A stretch of 62,774 bases of DNA from Ferrimonas balearica (lineage in GTDB: Bacteria; Pseudomonadota; Gammaproteobacteria; Enterobacterales; Shewanellaceae). The stretch's first letter is position 1, and each line of letters starts with the position of its first letter. The notes below the pieces were generated by a model. The model saw only the letters and a list, made by a program, of their open reading frames with translations, was not told the DNA's origin and ran no database searches. Location of the stretch: positions 1 through 62,774 of the forward strand of contig NZ_JAHVHW010000013.1 in the NCBI RefSeq assembly GCF_019802055.1, given 5' to 3'. Of this stretch, positions 48,692-60,621 are shown in pieces. Made by a program: the position numbers and the translations under genes.

Positions 48692-50092
48692 TCAGATAAA
48701 CAGCGCGCTTGGCTGGAACAGCTTCTCCACTTCCCGGATGTGTTTCTTGTCCACTAGGAACAGGATGACGTGGTCATCCTGTTCAATGACCGTACGGTCG
48801 TGGGCCATCATCACTTCGTCCCGACGAACGATGGCGCCAATGGTTGTGCCCGGCGGCAGTTTGATCTCCTGCACCTGACGGCCCACCACTTTGGAGGTGG
48901 TGGGGTCGCCATGAGCCACCGCTTCGATCGCCTCGGCGGCGCCACGGCGCAGGGAGTAAACATTATTGATGTCACCCTGACGAACGTGAGTCAGCAGGGC
49001 AGAGATGGTTGCCTGTTGGGGCGAGATGGCGATGTCGATATTGGCGTCTTGCACCAGATCCACATAAGCCTCGCGCTGGATCAGCACCATCACTTTCTTC
49101 GCGCCCATCCGTTTGGCCAACAGGGCAGACATGATGTTGGCTTCGTCGTCGTTGGTGACGGCGATAAACACATCCACCTGGCTGATCTGCTCGTCGTTAA
49201 GCAGCTCCTGATCGGAGGCATCCCCGTGGAACACCGTGGTGTCCTCCAGGTACTCCGACAGCTGACTGGCCCGTTCGGCGTTGCGCTCAATCAGTTTCAC
49301 TTCGTGGAACGGTTCCAGCGCCTTGGCCAGGCCGAAACCGATGTTGCCCCCACCGGCGATCATGATGTTGCGGTAGCTGGACTCCAGCTTCTGCATCTCA
49401 CTCATTACCGCACGGATGTGTTTGGAGTCGGCGACGAAGAACACCTCATCGTCCGCTTCAATCACCGTGGTTCCCCGAGGCATGATGGGGCGTCCCTGAC
49501 GGAAAATCGCCGCCACCCGGGTATCGATATTGGGCATGTGTTCTTTCAGTGCAGCAAGCGCGCTGCCCACCAGAGACCCGCCGTAGTAGGCCTTAACAGC
49601 CACCAGGCTGGCTTTGCCATCAGCGAACTCAAGAACCTGCAAAGCCCCCGGATATTCAACTAACCGGCGTATGTAATTGGTCACTAACTGCTCAGGAGCG
49701 ATCAGTTCGTCAATAAAGAACCGACCCCGGCTGTCCGGATCCGAACCGCCGCTCTGGAACAGCTCATCCCGTTTGGAAAGGTAGGCCGGACTGCGGATAC
49801 GAGCGATCTTGGTGGGTGTGCCATACAGGGTGTAGGCCAGATGGCACGCCACCATGTTGGTGTCATCGGAGTTGGTTACCGCGATGAGCATGTCGGCATC
49901 CTCGGCACCCGCATCCCTCAACACGTGAGGAAAACCGGCATGGCCGTGCACCACGCGCAGATCCAACTTGTCCTGCAGCGCTCTCAGCGCAGTGATGTTG
50001 TTGTCGACGATGGTGATGTCGTTGTTTTCCCCGACCAGGTTTTCAGCCAGGGTACCGCCGACCTGGCCGGCGCCGAGAATGATGATTTTCAT
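48692..50092 (-). CDS. trkA: Trk system NAD-binding regulator TrkA
   Basis: Cytoplasmic gating ring for TrkH. Two RCK_N Rossmann domains are visible, [17 protein letters not shown] at the start and [18 protein letters not shown] at about residue 240, each followed by RCK_C domains. It is 466 aa, against 458 in E. coli. It overlaps rsmB by four bases (ATGA), giving the order def-fmt-rsmB-trkA-trkH on the minus strand. Confidence 0.97.
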   Translation of the reverse strand: MKIIILGAGQVGGTLAENLVGENNDITIVDNNITALRALQDKLDLRVVHGHAGFPHVLRDAGAEDADMLIAVTNSDDTNMVACHLAYTLYGTPTKIARIRSPAYLSKRDELFQSGGSDPDSRGRFFIDELIAPEQLVTNYIRRLVEYPGALQVLEFADGKASLVAVKAYYGGSLVGSALAALKEHMPNIDTRVAAIFRQGRPIMPRGTTVIEADDEVFFVADSKHIRAVMSEMQKLESSYRNIMIAGGGNIGFGLAKALEPFHEVKLIERNAERASQLSEYLEDTTVFHGDASDQELLNDEQISQVDVFIAVTNDDEANIMSALLAKRMGAKKVMVLIQREAYVDLVQDANIDIAISPQQATISALLTHVRQGDINNVYSLRRGAAEAIEAVAHGDPTTSKVVGRQVQEIKLPPGTTIGAIVRRDEVMMAHDRTVIEQDDHVILFLVDKKHIREVEKLFQPSALFI

Positions 50093-51414
50093 GCTGTCTG
50101 GGAGGTCCCGTCCTGCCGTTTGATCAAGCGGGCATAGTAGAACCCGTCTCCACCCTCGGGCGTCGGCAACAGTTGCCAGCCGGGTTGGGTCGCGTCTTCA
50201 TCCGCCACAATGGGATCGAGCATAGCATCGGGGGTATTTTGAAGAAACGCTTGGATCTGCTGCACATTTTCATCAGGAAGTACGGAGCAGGTGGCGTAAA
50301 CCAGGGTGCCGCCCGGCTTCAGCATCTCCCAGCAGGCATTCAGAATGCGCTTCTGCAGCTCAGCCAGTTGGGCAATGTCTTCATCTCGGCGCAGCCACTT
50401 GCTGTCCGGGTTCCGGCGCATAACACCGGTCGCAGAGCAGGGCGCGTCCAGAAGAATGCGGTCAAAGGGCTGACCGTCCCACCAGCTTTCCGGGTCGGTG
50501 CCGTCGCCACATTTGAGCGTGGCAGTCAGCCCCAGACGATCCAGGTTTTGCTGCACCCGGGTCAGACGCCAGGGGTCCACATCCAGGGCGACCAGCTCCG
50601 CCAGTTTGGGTTGCTGCTCGAGGATGTGACAGCTTTTGCCGCCCGGCGCTGCACAGGCATCCAGTACCCGCTCCTGAGGTTGAGCGCCCAGCAGGCGGCC
50701 ACTGATCTGAGCAGAGTGGTCCTGTACCGATACCGCACCTTTGGTAAAACCGGGCAGGGCAGTGACATCACAGGGCTTGGGCAGCCGAATGGATTCCGGC
50801 TCCTCGCCGGGCAGCGCGTCAACGCCAGCCTCCGCCAGTTGCTTGAGGTAATCCTCACGGGACTGCTGCAGCACATTGTTGCGAAGCCAAAGCGGTGGCG
50901 CCTCGTTGTTGGCATCCAGAATCGCCTGCCAACGCTCCGGATAGGCTTGCTCCAGGCGCTTGATAAACCAGCCAGGATGGCGGTAGTGCAGGGCGGGGGC
51001 ATCGAACTGCTCCGCCTTAAGCGCTTCCAGATCCCGCGACAGTGAGCGCAGTATCCCGTTTACCAGACCGGTCATACCGGGGGCGCCAATCTCACGGCAA
51101 GCGTTAACGGATTCCGCAACAACCGCATGGGGGGCAACCCGGGTGTGCTTCAGCTGGTACAGGCCAGAGAGAAGCAGACCATGGATGATCCGCTTTTTGC
51201 CGCTCAACGGCTTCTGCAGGCAGCGGCGCAGCTGGGTGTCCAGCTGGGGCAACTGACGCATTACACCGTAGGCGATTTCAGCCAGCAGCGCTTTATCGCG
51301 GGGGTCGCGAAGTTTGCTCTGGGCTTTGGGAAGGGCCTGAGACAGGGAGTGTCCCTGGTCGATAACCTGAATTACGACGGACGCGGCCAGGGCGCGCAGG
51401 TTGGGTTGGCTCAT
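50089..51414 (-). CDS. rsmB: 16S rRNA m5C967 methyltransferase RsmB (Sun)
   Basis: Methylates C967 of 16S rRNA with SAM. An N-terminal NusB-like RNA-binding domain (about 1-140) precedes the RsmB/NOP methyltransferase. SAM motif [17 protein letters not shown], motif [20 protein letters not shown] and motif [13 protein letters not shown] contain the two catalytic cysteines. It is 441 aa. It is coupled to fmt upstream and trkA downstream by ATGA overlaps. Confidence 0.97.
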   Translation of the reverse strand: MSQPNLRALAASVVIQVIDQGHSLSQALPKAQSKLRDPRDKALLAEIAYGVMRQLPQLDTQLRRCLQKPLSGKKRIIHGLLLSGLYQLKHTRVAPHAVVAESVNACREIGAPGMTGLVNGILRSLSRDLEALKAEQFDAPALHYRHPGWFIKRLEQAYPERWQAILDANNEAPPLWLRNNVLQQSREDYLKQLAEAGVDALPGEEPESIRLPKPCDVTALPGFTKGAVSVQDHSAQISGRLLGAQPQERVLDACAAPGGKSCHILEQQPKLAELVALDVDPWRLTRVQQNLDRLGLTATLKCGDGTDPESWWDGQPFDRILLDAPCSATGVMRRNPDSKWLRRDEDIAQLAELQKRILNACWEMLKPGGTLVYATCSVLPDENVQQIQAFLQNTPDAMLDPIVADEDATQPGWQLLPTPEGGDGFYYARLIKRQDGTSQTA

Positions 51415-52355
51415 CTCAGTTGGGTTCCTACCTCAAACCACTCTTTACGGGCGTTGAGGATATCCGCAACCGCCATCGCTTTCTTGCCGGGCAGTTGCAG
51501 GCTGATCAGATTCAGTACGCCTTCGCCAGTGGCGATCCGGATACCGTTCTTGTCGGCCGCGAGGACGGTGCCAGGTGCCGCATCGTGGTGTTGGTCCAGG
51601 GGTTCGCAATCCCAGAGTTTGATGGTCTGCTCCGCGACCTGGAAGTGGCTTACCGGCCAGGGGTTAAAGGCACGGCATTCACGCCACAGCGCCAGAGCAG
51701 ACTTGCTCCAGTCCACCGCCGCTTCCTCTTTGGAGAGCTTCTCGGCGTAGTTGGCCAGGGCATCATCCTGCACTTCCGCGACCGCCGTACCCTCTGACAG
51801 AGGAACGAGAGCATCCAGCAGGGCTTTGGGGCCCAGTTCCGCCAATTTGGTGTAGAGGGTGGCGGAGGTGTCACTGTCCTCAATCGGCAGAGAGGCCTTG
51901 TGCAGCATGGCGCCGGTATCGAGGCCTTCATCCATCTGCATGATGGTAACGCCGGTTTCGCTGTCACCGGCCCAGATGGAACGCTGGATCGGCGCCGCTC
52001 CGCGCCAACGCGGCAACAGACTGCCGTGGACGTTGATGCAGCCCAGTTTGGGCATGTCTAGCACCGCCTTGGGCAGGATCAGGCCATAGGCCACCACCAC
52101 CATCAGGTCGAAGTCGATGGCGGCAAGCTCCTGCTGCGCGTCCTCTTTGCGAAGGGATTGCGGCTGGTAAACCGGCAGATTGTGCTCCAGCGCCAGCGCT
52201 TTTACCGGGCTGGCGGTCAGCTTCTTACCTCGTCCCGCCGGACGATCTGGCTGAGTGTAGACCGCCACCACCTGATGATGGGAGTCGAGCAGTGCCGCCA
52301 GATGCTGAGCGGCAAAATCCGGTGTACCGGCAAAAACGATTTTGAGTGCAGTCAA
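51411..52355 (-). CDS. fmt: Methionyl-tRNA formyltransferase
   Basis: Formylates initiator Met-tRNA with 10-formyl-THF. The core motif [23 protein letters not shown] holds catalytic Asn and His, and [13 protein letters not shown] precedes it. The C-terminal OB-like domain follows. It is 314 aa. Alignment places the start at TTG (52355), preceded by AGGA at a workable distance; no in-frame ATG lies nearby. It is 9 bases downstream of def, the enzyme that later removes the formyl group. Confidence 0.97.
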   Translation of the reverse strand: MTALKIVFAGTPDFAAQHLAALLDSHHQVVAVYTQPDRPAGRGKKLTASPVKALALEHNLPVYQPQSLRKEDAQQELAAIDFDLMVVVAYGLILPKAVLDMPKLGCINVHGSLLPRWRGAAPIQRSIWAGDSETGVTIMQMDEGLDTGAMLHKASLPIEDSDTSATLYTKLAELGPKALLDALVPLSEGTAVAEVQDDALANYAEKLSKEEAAVDWSKSALALWRECRAFNPWPVSHFQVAEQTIKLWDCEPLDQHHDAAPGTVLAADKNGIRIATGEGVLNLISLQLPGKKAMAVADILNARKEWFEVGTQLR

Positions 52356-52364
52356 AGTGGGTTC

Positions 52365-52880
52365 CTAGGAAGCGTGTTTGGCTTCAACGCGGGCCTGTTT
52401 CTCCAGCTTCTGCTTGATGCGCTGGCGCTTCAGGGGAGAGAGGTAATCCACAAACAGCTTACCTTTCAGGTGGTCCATCTCATGCTGGATGCAGATGGAG
52501 AGCAGCTCATCCGCTTCAACGGTGAAGGTTTTACCTTCCCGATCCTGAGCTTCGAACACCACATGCTCCGCCCGCTCCACTTTGGCGTAAACACCCGGTA
52601 CGGACAGACAGCCCTCTTCATTGGTGAAGTGGCCCTTCTCCTCAACGATGCGTGGGTTGATAAACACCTTGGGTTCGCTGCGGTCTTCGGAGTGATCCAT
52701 CACGATCACCTGAACGTGTTCGTTGATTTGGGTCGCCGCCAAACCGATGCCGCGCTCTTCGTACATGGTGTCGAACATATCGTCCACCAACTGCTGAAGA
52801 GCCGGGCCAAAGTCGATTACCGGTTCTGCGATGGTGCGCAGGCGCTCATCAGGAAAACGCAGGACTTCTCTTACAGCCAT
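52365..52880 (-). CDS. def: Peptide deformylase
   Basis: Fe(II)-type metalloenzyme removing N-formyl groups from new proteins. Three conserved motifs are present: GIGLAATQI (motif I), EGCLSVPG with the metal-binding Cys (motif II) and QHEMDHLKG with HEMDH (motif III). From the ATG at 52880 ([15 protein letters not shown]) it is 171 aa (E. coli 169). It is the first gene of def-fmt-rsmB-trkA-trkH, and is divergent from the LysM gene. Confidence 0.98.
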   Translation of the reverse strand: MAVREVLRFPDERLRTIAEPVIDFGPALQQLVDDMFDTMYEERGIGLAATQINEHVQVIVMDHSEDRSEPKVFINPRIVEEKGHFTNEEGCLSVPGVYAKVERAEHVVFEAQDREGKTFTVEADELLSICIQHEMDHLKGKLFVDYLSPLKRQRIKQKLEKQARVEAKHAS

Positions 52881-52909
52881 GACTAATCTCATTCATATAT
52901 CGAAAAAAT

Positions 52910-52940
52910 TTGACAACAACCTACCCATAATTAGGTTGTT
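52910..52940. promoter_or_regulatory. Inverted repeat in the def/LysM divergent region
   Basis: AACAACCTA (52915-52923), 8-base spacer, TAGGTTGTT (52932-52940). A TTGACA hexamer (52910-52915) abuts the left arm on the plus strand, without a clear -10. It could be a regulator site or a weak hairpin. Confidence 0.35.
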
Positions 52941-53017
52941 TTGGGGTAATTTTAACCCTTTGCTACTTCCTTTTACAGGTAAGGGAGGTGGCGGGACTTA
53001 CGTAACAAGGATGTCAG

Positions 53018-54115
53018 ATGAGAATTGTAATTATGATGCTGGTAGCGCTGCTTAGCCTACCACTGGCTGCGGACACCCTGACTCTCAAACCCGGGCATCC
53101 GCAAACTTACGTGGTCAAGAAGGGGGATACCCTGTGGGATATCTCCGCACTCTTCCTGGATGACCCCTGGCGTTGGCCTACGCTGTGGGGCGCAAATCCG
53201 CAGATCGCCAACCCCCACCTTATCTATCCCGGAGACCGGCTCAACCTGGTTTATCTGGATGGACAGCCTCGCCTGGTTCGCAAGCCGGTGAAGCGACTTT
53301 CCCCTGAGATGGGAATCCAGCAAAAGGGTGGCGCCATTCCGGCTCTGCCGCTTTCCATCATCGAACCCTACCTGAGTTTCCAGCAGATCCTTGGTGAGAA
53401 GGCCCTGGAGGACACCCCGCAGGTTATTGGCGGTGAGCGTGATGCCACCCGCTACACCATGGGGGACGTGGTGTTTGTAAATGAACGCCTCGAGCTGGGT
53501 GAAAAGTACGCCGTCTACCAACTGTCCCGTCGCTTTATGGATCCGGACACCAATGAGTTCCTGGGGCAGGAAGCCCTGATGACGGCCACCGGTCGGGTGA
53601 TTGAAAGCGGTGATGTTTCCCGTTTGGAGCTGTTGAGTATGCGTCAGGAGGTTAAGCCGGGTCAGAAGGTGATGCCCATTCAGGATGACCTGCTGCTGCC
53701 TGCCTACATGATGCCGACTGCTGCTCCGGAAGGGGCGGATGGCCGGGTTATCGCTTCCGATGCCATGGTCCGCGAGATTGGTCCGTTGGAAGTGGCCATC
53801 ATCAACCGCGGTGAAGCGGATGGGGCGGCGGCCGGTCAGGTCTATGCCATCTACAAAGAGGGCACCGAAGTGGTGAGGAACCGCGATGGCGAGTTTGTTG
53901 AGCCGGAGGGGCGTCGCGCCTATGACGAGATGGTGGCGAAGATCTCCGATGGACGCACCATCAAACAGCCAGAGGTTTACCGTGGTGAGCTGATGCTGTT
54001 CAAAACCTATGACCGGGTCAGTCTGGGCCTGATCGTTAATGGTCGTCGTCCGGTGCGCATTCTGGATCTGCTGGCGCGCCCTGAGCCCATGGTGTTTGGC
54101 AGTGGCAAAGAGTGA
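53018..54115 (+). CDS. LysM-domain exported protein
   Basis: A 365-aa protein with a signal peptide (MRIVIMMLVALLSLPLAADT). One LysM peptidoglycan-binding domain follows at residues about 28-75 (TYVVKKGDTLWDISALFLDDPW...PHLIYPGDRLNLV). The remaining 290 residues have no motif that I recognise. Genes of this type precede dprA in many marine gammaproteobacteria. AAGGA lies six bases before the ATG. It overlaps dprA by 14 bases. A role in cell-wall binding is inferred from the domain only. Confidence 0.9.
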   Translation: MRIVIMMLVALLSLPLAADTLTLKPGHPQTYVVKKGDTLWDISALFLDDPWRWPTLWGANPQIANPHLIYPGDRLNLVYLDGQPRLVRKPVKRLSPEMGIQQKGGAIPALPLSIIEPYLSFQQILGEKALEDTPQVIGGERDATRYTMGDVVFVNERLELGEKYAVYQLSRRFMDPDTNEFLGQEALMTATGRVIESGDVSRLELLSMRQEVKPGQKVMPIQDDLLLPAYMMPTAAPEGADGRVIASDAMVREIGPLEVAIINRGEADGAAAGQVYAIYKEGTEVVRNRDGEFVEPEGRRAYDEMVAKISDGRTIKQPEVYRGELMLFKTYDRVSLGLIVNGRRPVRILDLLARPEPMVFGSGKE

Positions 54116-55199
54116 TCTGCTGACCCGCTGGCTCGCTCTGGATGCGTTATCCGGAGTGGGCCTGGTCCGCAAACTGGCTCTGGTGGAGGCGATACCCTGG
54201 AGCCAGTTCTGGGAGCGGGCCAAGCGGGGAAGGCTCCCTGGCCTTTCGGAAGCCCAGCACCGGGCCCTGCTGGAACCGGACCAGGCAGCGATACAGCGTA
54301 CTCTCAGTTGGCTCAACTCAAACCCTCAACACCACATCATCCCGCTCACCGATTCTCGTTATCCCCCCTCCCTTAGAAACATTGCTGACCCTCCTCTTCT
54401 GCTGTTTGTGGCGGGTGATCCCGATCTTTTGCACCGGCCTGCTCTGGCGATGGTGGGAAGTCGCAACGCTTCACTAGCGGGGCGCCAATTGGCTCAGCAG
54501 TGGGCCAGGACCCTGACAGAGTTGGGATGGACCATAGTGTCCGGGCTGGCGGAGGGGATTGATGGCGCGGCTCACCAGGGGGCGTTGGAGCAGGGGCAAA
54601 CGGTTTCGGTCGAGGGCTGCGGACTGGGCTCCGTGTATCCCGCCCGGCATCGGGCTTTGGCTCAGAGCATCACCCAAAACGGCGCCCGGGTTTCTGAATT
54701 CTGGCCGGGTGTCGGGGCCCGTCGCTCCCACTTTCCGCGGCGAAACCGGATCGTCAGTGGGCTCAGCCAGGGAGTTATCGTGGTGGAGGCAGGGCTGCGG
54801 AGCGGCTCATTGATCACCGCGAGACTGGCGGCTGAGCAGGGGCGGGAGGTGTTTGCGGTGCCGGGCAGCGTTCTGGATCCAAACCGTATCGGTTGTCACC
54901 AATTGATCCAGCAGGGTGCCAAATTGGCTTCTGATCCGGTCGATATCATTGAGGAACTGCTGCTCCAACTCTCGACGGATGCTTTAAACGCATTGATCAG
55001 GCCGACCACCATGGACGTAGAAAGTTTGCCTGTCCCGGCGTTGTTAGATAGTGTGGATTACGACGCAACACCGGTAGATGATGTAGTGGCTCGTAGCCAG
55101 TTGCCGGTAGATGTTGTGCTTGAGCAACTAACCGAGATGGAACTGGACGGGTGGGTTGCAGCGGTGCCCGGTGGCTATGTTCGGCTGAGGGGGAAATAA
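54102..55199 (+). CDS. dprA: DNA-processing protein DprA (Smf)
   Basis: RecA loader that protects incoming single-stranded DNA during natural transformation and is widespread even in non-competent species. The Rossmann-like core contains [37 protein letters not shown] and [40 protein letters not shown]-terminal winged-helix-like domain follows. A GTG at 54102 ([10 protein letters not shown]) gives 365 aa. No clear Shine-Dalgarno is visible, so coupling to the LysM gene is likely. A TTG at 54096 is an alternative. Confidence 0.93.
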   Translation: MAKSDLLTRWLALDALSGVGLVRKLALVEAIPWSQFWERAKRGRLPGLSEAQHRALLEPDQAAIQRTLSWLNSNPQHHIIPLTDSRYPPSLRNIADPPLLLFVAGDPDLLHRPALAMVGSRNASLAGRQLAQQWARTLTELGWTIVSGLAEGIDGAAHQGALEQGQTVSVEGCGLGSVYPARHRALAQSITQNGARVSEFWPGVGARRSHFPRRNRIVSGLSQGVIVVEAGLRSGSLITARLAAEQGREVFAVPGSVLDPNRIGCHQLIQQGAKLASDPVDIIEELLLQLSTDALNALIRPTTMDVESLPVPALLDSVDYDATPVDDVVARSQLPVDVVLEQLTEMELDGWVAAVPGGYVRLRGK

Positions 55200-55201
55200 T
55201 G

Positions 55202-55675
55202 ATGTTCGACATTTTAATGTACCTGTTTGAGACCTATGTACAGAGCGATGTTGAACTTTTGTTCGACCGCGAAGAGCTGACAGACGAGTTGAGTCGCGCT
55301 GGGTTTCGCTCTGATGAGATTGGCAAAGCCCTGATCTGGATTGAAAAGCTGGCGGCGTTGCAAGACTCCGATCGCCATCCCTATTTGGGAGGGGTAGAAC
55401 CCGGCAGCTTCCGGATCTACACCGCCGAGGAAACCGCCCGGCTCGATACTGAGAGCCGCGGATTCCTGATGTTTCTGGAGCAGATCCAGGTGTTGTCCGC
55501 CACCACTCGGGAGATGGTGATTGACCGGGTGATGGAGCTCGATGGCGAACCGTTGTCTCTGGACGACCTGAAGTGGGTGGTGTTGATGGTGCTGTTCAAT
55601 GCACCAGGCAATGAACAGGCCTACAGTCAGATGGAAGATCTGATATTTGAAGAACCGGAAGGGTATCTTCACTGA
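55202..55675 (+). CDS. smg: Smg family protein (DUF494)
   Basis: A conserved 157-aa acidic protein, the same length as E. coli Smg. It starts [19 protein letters not shown], with [24 protein letters not shown] and [17 protein letters not shown] conserved. Its function is not established. It follows dprA directly: the dprA TAA overlaps a first ATG at 55199, and 55202 is the next codon. The smf-smg pairing is widespread. Confidence 0.94.
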   Translation: MFDILMYLFETYVQSDVELLFDREELTDELSRAGFRSDEIGKALIWIEKLAALQDSDRHPYLGGVEPGSFRIYTAEETARLDTESRGFLMFLEQIQVLSATTREMVIDRVMELDGEPLSLDDLKWVVLMVLFNAPGNEQAYSQMEDLIFEEPEGYLH

Positions 55676-55682
55676 GAAAGAG

Positions 55683-55712
55683 CAGGGCGCCTTACGGCGC
55701 CCTGTCAGTTTT
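55683..55712 (+). terminator. Terminator after smg
   Basis: CAGGGCGCC (55683-55691), loop TTAC, GGCGCCCTG (55696-55704), then TCAGTTTTC. It lies in the 36-base gap before the convergent lipoprotein gene. Confidence 0.65.
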
Positions 55713-57400
55713 CAGAAGTGCAGATGACCTTCGGTGTTGGCCAGTTGAGGGGGACGCAGGTAATCCCGGTACCCGTATCGGTTCAGCTTGCGGGGGTAGG
55801 GTGAGGCGTTCTCCTCTTCCGCCAGAGGCTCGGCGGCCCATTGGGTAAGCCACTGCTCAAAGCCAGCCTGATGCGCTCCGGCCGTCTCTGCTAGGGCATT
55901 GGCATAGCCCTCGGCGTAGTCACCCTTCAATGGCTGAGTGATGGACCGCAGCCGCTCAGGGTCATGCTCGGAGAGGTAGCGAACGGCCATGTAGCTCCAG
56001 CGGTAGGTGCGGTCCAGCCCATCGTCATACTCGGTGGCAAAGATGGTCTCCAAGGTGGGCCACTCTGCCGGTGCGGTCTCCTGCAGCAGCTTCTGAGCCT
56101 GACGGTTGTCATTCCCTTTGGAGATGTATTCAGCCAACCCTTCTGCCCACCACACCATCTGGCCGGGGAAATGGCCAAAGCCGCCATACTTGATGTAGCG
56201 GCCATCCAGGTAGTGAACGTATTCGTGGTTCAGGTTCCAGACATTGAACTCCGGCAGCCACCAGCCCCGGAAGGCAAAGAAGCGGGCCTGATTACCCTCA
56301 GCCTGGGGGGTGCCTTCGATGTACATGCCGCCGTTATCGGTGCCGATATCGAACAGCAGCTGCCCGTATGCGTTGTACTGACTCCAGTTTTTGAATACCA
56401 CCACTTCCAGGGCGGTGTTGTGGTCGTTGACGACCGGCGTCATGCCGGTGGCCAGCAGCTGGTGGAAGTGGTCCTCCTGAGAGGTGAGGCGTTCGCAGCT
56501 GACGGCCAGCTCATCGCGGCTGAGATCCTGCGTGCGGATCACCAGTCGATCGGTACAGGCATGGGTGATCGGCAACACCGCTTCCGGCTCGGGTATGGCG
56601 CAAAGATCCCCGTAGGTCTCCTTGCAGGCCTCCTGGCCAAGAAAAGCGTTCACCAGGTAGCCGAGGGTGAAGGCGGTTTTCGCGCTGTCGCCATGGTGCT
56701 GTTGATCCTGGCGGGCGATGGCGGCAACGGCCTCGTCCTGAGCAAGCGCGGCCTCCTCCTCAAGCAATAGGCGCTGATGCGCCAACACCCAGTAGGCGTT
56801 TTGCAGCGGCCAGTCCTGACTGTCATATCGGGCACCGGAGCTTGCCGCATACTGGCGTAATGCTTCGGAGATCCCCTGTGCACTCAGGGTCTGACGCAAC
56901 GGGTTGGATTCGTCATCGCGTCGCACCTTATGCATCAGCAGACCTGGGGCACGCAGCAGCTCCCATAAGGCATACTCCTGGGCCAGGGAAACCGGGGGGT
57001 GTTCACTGAACAGTTCCAGCTGGCGGATCAGGCTGGGCAGCAGTGCTTCAGCCTTGTCCTGCAGCCCTTCCTGTCCGTAGTAGCGATACAGCGTAACCGC
57101 CCACTGCTCCGCCAGGCGCGGCTCAGTCAGTGCGTTCAGTCTTTTGCCCCGGGCCAGCATCGCCTCATGCAGCTGCACCTGCTGAGCTTCGGTCAGAGTG
57201 TCGGGATCACCGAAATAGGAGAAGGCGCGAAGGTAATCCAGTGCGGGTTCGGCATCACCGTGACTGAGGTTGTCCAGAGCCAGGGGAAGCTGTTCCGGAT
57301 CCGGCTGCTGCCAGTTTTGAAGGGGGATTGGGGCAGGCTCGGGCAAAGAGCTGCAGGCACCCAGAAGACCGGTCAGGGCCAGGGGGAGAAGTAAACGCAT
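55712..57400 (-). CDS. M9 collagenase-like lipoprotein metalloprotease
   Basis: A 562-aa protein with a lipoprotein signal, MRLLLPLALTGLLGAC, with the lipobox LGAC. The gluzincin site HEYVH is at residues 392-396, within HEYVHYLDGRY. A downstream WWAEGLAEY carries the likely third zinc ligand, Glu420. This pattern is that of the peptidase M9 collagenases of Vibrio and Clostridium. The long N-terminal helical part matches the M9 activator-like domain. No PKD or collagen-binding domains follow, so it is shorter than secreted collagenases. ATG 57400 has AAGGGA six bases upstream; ATG 57406 is too close to it. True substrate unknown. Confidence 0.85.
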   Translation of the reverse strand: MRLLLPLALTGLLGACSSLPEPAPIPLQNWQQPDPEQLPLALDNLSHGDAEPALDYLRAFSYFGDPDTLTEAQQVQLHEAMLARGKRLNALTEPRLAEQWAVTLYRYYGQEGLQDKAEALLPSLIRQLELFSEHPPVSLAQEYALWELLRAPGLLMHKVRRDDESNPLRQTLSAQGISEALRQYAASSGARYDSQDWPLQNAYWVLAHQRLLLEEEAALAQDEAVAAIARQDQQHHGDSAKTAFTLGYLVNAFLGQEACKETYGDLCAIPEPEAVLPITHACTDRLVIRTQDLSRDELAVSCERLTSQEDHFHQLLATGMTPVVNDHNTALEVVVFKNWSQYNAYGQLLFDIGTDNGGMYIEGTPQAEGNQARFFAFRGWWLPEFNVWNLNHEYVHYLDGRYIKYGGFGHFPGQMVWWAEGLAEYISKGNDNRQAQKLLQETAPAEWPTLETIFATEYDDGLDRTYRWSYMAVRYLSEHDPERLRSITQPLKGDYAEGYANALAETAGAHQAGFEQWLTQWAAEPLAEEENASPYPRKLNRYGYRDYLRPPQLANTEGHLHF

Positions 57401-57420
57401 TGTCATTCCCTTGTTTGTTT

Positions 57421-57456
57421 TTGTATACAATATTCCACTGTGAGACTCCAATGCAA
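57421..57456 (-). promoter_or_regulatory. Promoter and palindrome upstream of the M9-like gene
   Basis: Minus-strand -35 TTGCAT (57451-57456), 18-bp spacer and -10 TATTGT (57427-57432). The perfect 10-bp palindrome TTGTATACAA (57421-57430) overlaps the -10, as expected for a repressor site. Confidence 0.45.
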
Positions 57457-57513
57457 TCCTACCCCGATAACTGATAAAATCTGTTCAGTTCATAGCGTGG
57501 TTGGAAAGGGTTC

Positions 57514-58080
57514 ATGTCCAAGATAGACCAACAGCTGTTCAGCACTCATGAGCATGCATTGGAGCGGGAGTATGGCGTTTGCCCCGAGTGCGGCAGCGAA
57601 TTAACCGTGCGACATGGCAAACATGGGCCTTTCCTGGGATGTCAGAGTTATCCCACCTGCCAATACCACCGTCCGCTGGTGGAGAAGAGTGCTGTGGAAG
57701 CGGAGACGCTGGAAGGCACGGAGTGTCCGTTGTGCGGACAGGAGCTGGCACTGAAGTCTGGTCGGTTTGGTTTTTATATTGGGTGCAGCGCATTTCCCCA
57801 GTGCGACTACATCGCCAAAGATGAGCCGGAACACACCAACAGCAGCGTCACCTGCCCCAGCTGTAAAAGCGGGGAGTTGGTTGAGCGCACCAATCGGTTC
57901 GGTAAGAAGTTTTATGCCTGCAGCGCTTACCCCAAGTGCAAATACTTGCTCAATTTCCCCCCGGTAGCGGAAGCCTGTCCAGATTGTGGCTGGCCCGTTC
58001 TGGTGGAAAAAACTGTGCGGGGCGAGCGCCGGCGGATCTGTCCCCAGCGTTCATGCAAATATCAGTCAAAGGCGATATAA
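57514..58080 (+). CDS. yrdD: Topoisomerase I-type zinc-ribbon protein (YrdD)
   Basis: A 188-aa protein made of four zf-C4 topoisomerase zinc ribbons. Their CxxC pairs start at CPECGSEL, CPLCGQEL, CPSCKSGEL and CPDCGWPV, each followed by a second cysteine pair such as GCQSYPTC, GCSAFPQC, ACSAYPKC or CPQRSC. These domains resemble the C-terminal zinc fingers of TopA without the catalytic part, so nucleic-acid binding is likely. The E. coli yrdD-tsaC-aroE neighbourhood is shared, with purE, hemF and a globin added here. Confidence 0.9.
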   Translation: MSKIDQQLFSTHEHALEREYGVCPECGSELTVRHGKHGPFLGCQSYPTCQYHRPLVEKSAVEAETLEGTECPLCGQELALKSGRFGFYIGCSAFPQCDYIAKDEPEHTNSSVTCPSCKSGELVERTNRFGKKFYACSAYPKCKYLLNFPPVAEACPDCGWPVLVEKTVRGERRRICPQRSCKYQSKAI

Positions 58081-58130
58081 TCCGCGCGACAATAACAACA
58101 CTTCTGTGACCCACAACAAGGAAAACCACC

Positions 58131-58637
58131 ATGAGCACCCCTTTTGTAGCTGTACTGATGGGCTCTGATTCTGATCTGCCCACCATGCAGAGCACCCTGG
58201 ATGTCCTGAAGGGTTTTGGCATTCGTTATGAAGCCAAAGTGACCTCTGCCCACCGGACTCCGGCGGCCACCCACGCTTACGTGCAAGATGCCGAGGCTCG
58301 TGGTTGTAAGGTGTTTATCTGTGCTGCTGGCCTCGCTGCCCACCTGGCTGGCGCTGTAGCAGGAATCACCACTCGCCCGGTGATTGGGGTGCCGATCGAT
58401 AACGGTCCGCTGCAGGGTCACGATGCGCTGCTGTCTACCGTGATGATGCCTGGTGGTGTTCCGGTTGCAACTGTTGCCATTGGCAGCGCTGGCGCCAAGA
58501 ACGCCGGTTACCTGGCGGCTCAGATGCTGGCGGTTGGCGATGATGAACTGGCTGCTGCGGTAAAAGCCGAGCGCCAGAAGAGTGCCGAAGCCGTTCAGGC
58601 TAAAGACGCTGCTCTGCAGGCCAAACTGGCTGGTTGA
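58131..58637 (+). CDS. purE: N5-carboxyaminoimidazole ribonucleotide mutase PurE
   Basis: Converts N5-CAIR to CAIR in purine synthesis (class I PurE). It is 168 aa. It starts [20 protein letters not shown], with [23 protein letters not shown] ([16 protein letters not shown]) and [33 protein letters not shown]. No purK follows, which is unusual because purE and purK are commonly adjacent; purK must be elsewhere. It lies ten bases before tsaC. Confidence 0.97.
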   Translation: MSTPFVAVLMGSDSDLPTMQSTLDVLKGFGIRYEAKVTSAHRTPAATHAYVQDAEARGCKVFICAAGLAAHLAGAVAGITTRPVIGVPIDNGPLQGHDALLSTVMMPGGVPVATVAIGSAGAKNAGYLAAQMLAVGDDELAAAVKAERQKSAEAVQAKDAALQAKLAG

Positions 58638-58647
58638 GGAGAAACCG

Positions 58648-60591
<1,944 letters not shown>

Positions 60592-60621
60592 CAGAAATTC
60601 CTACAGCGATCAGGCAGGACC

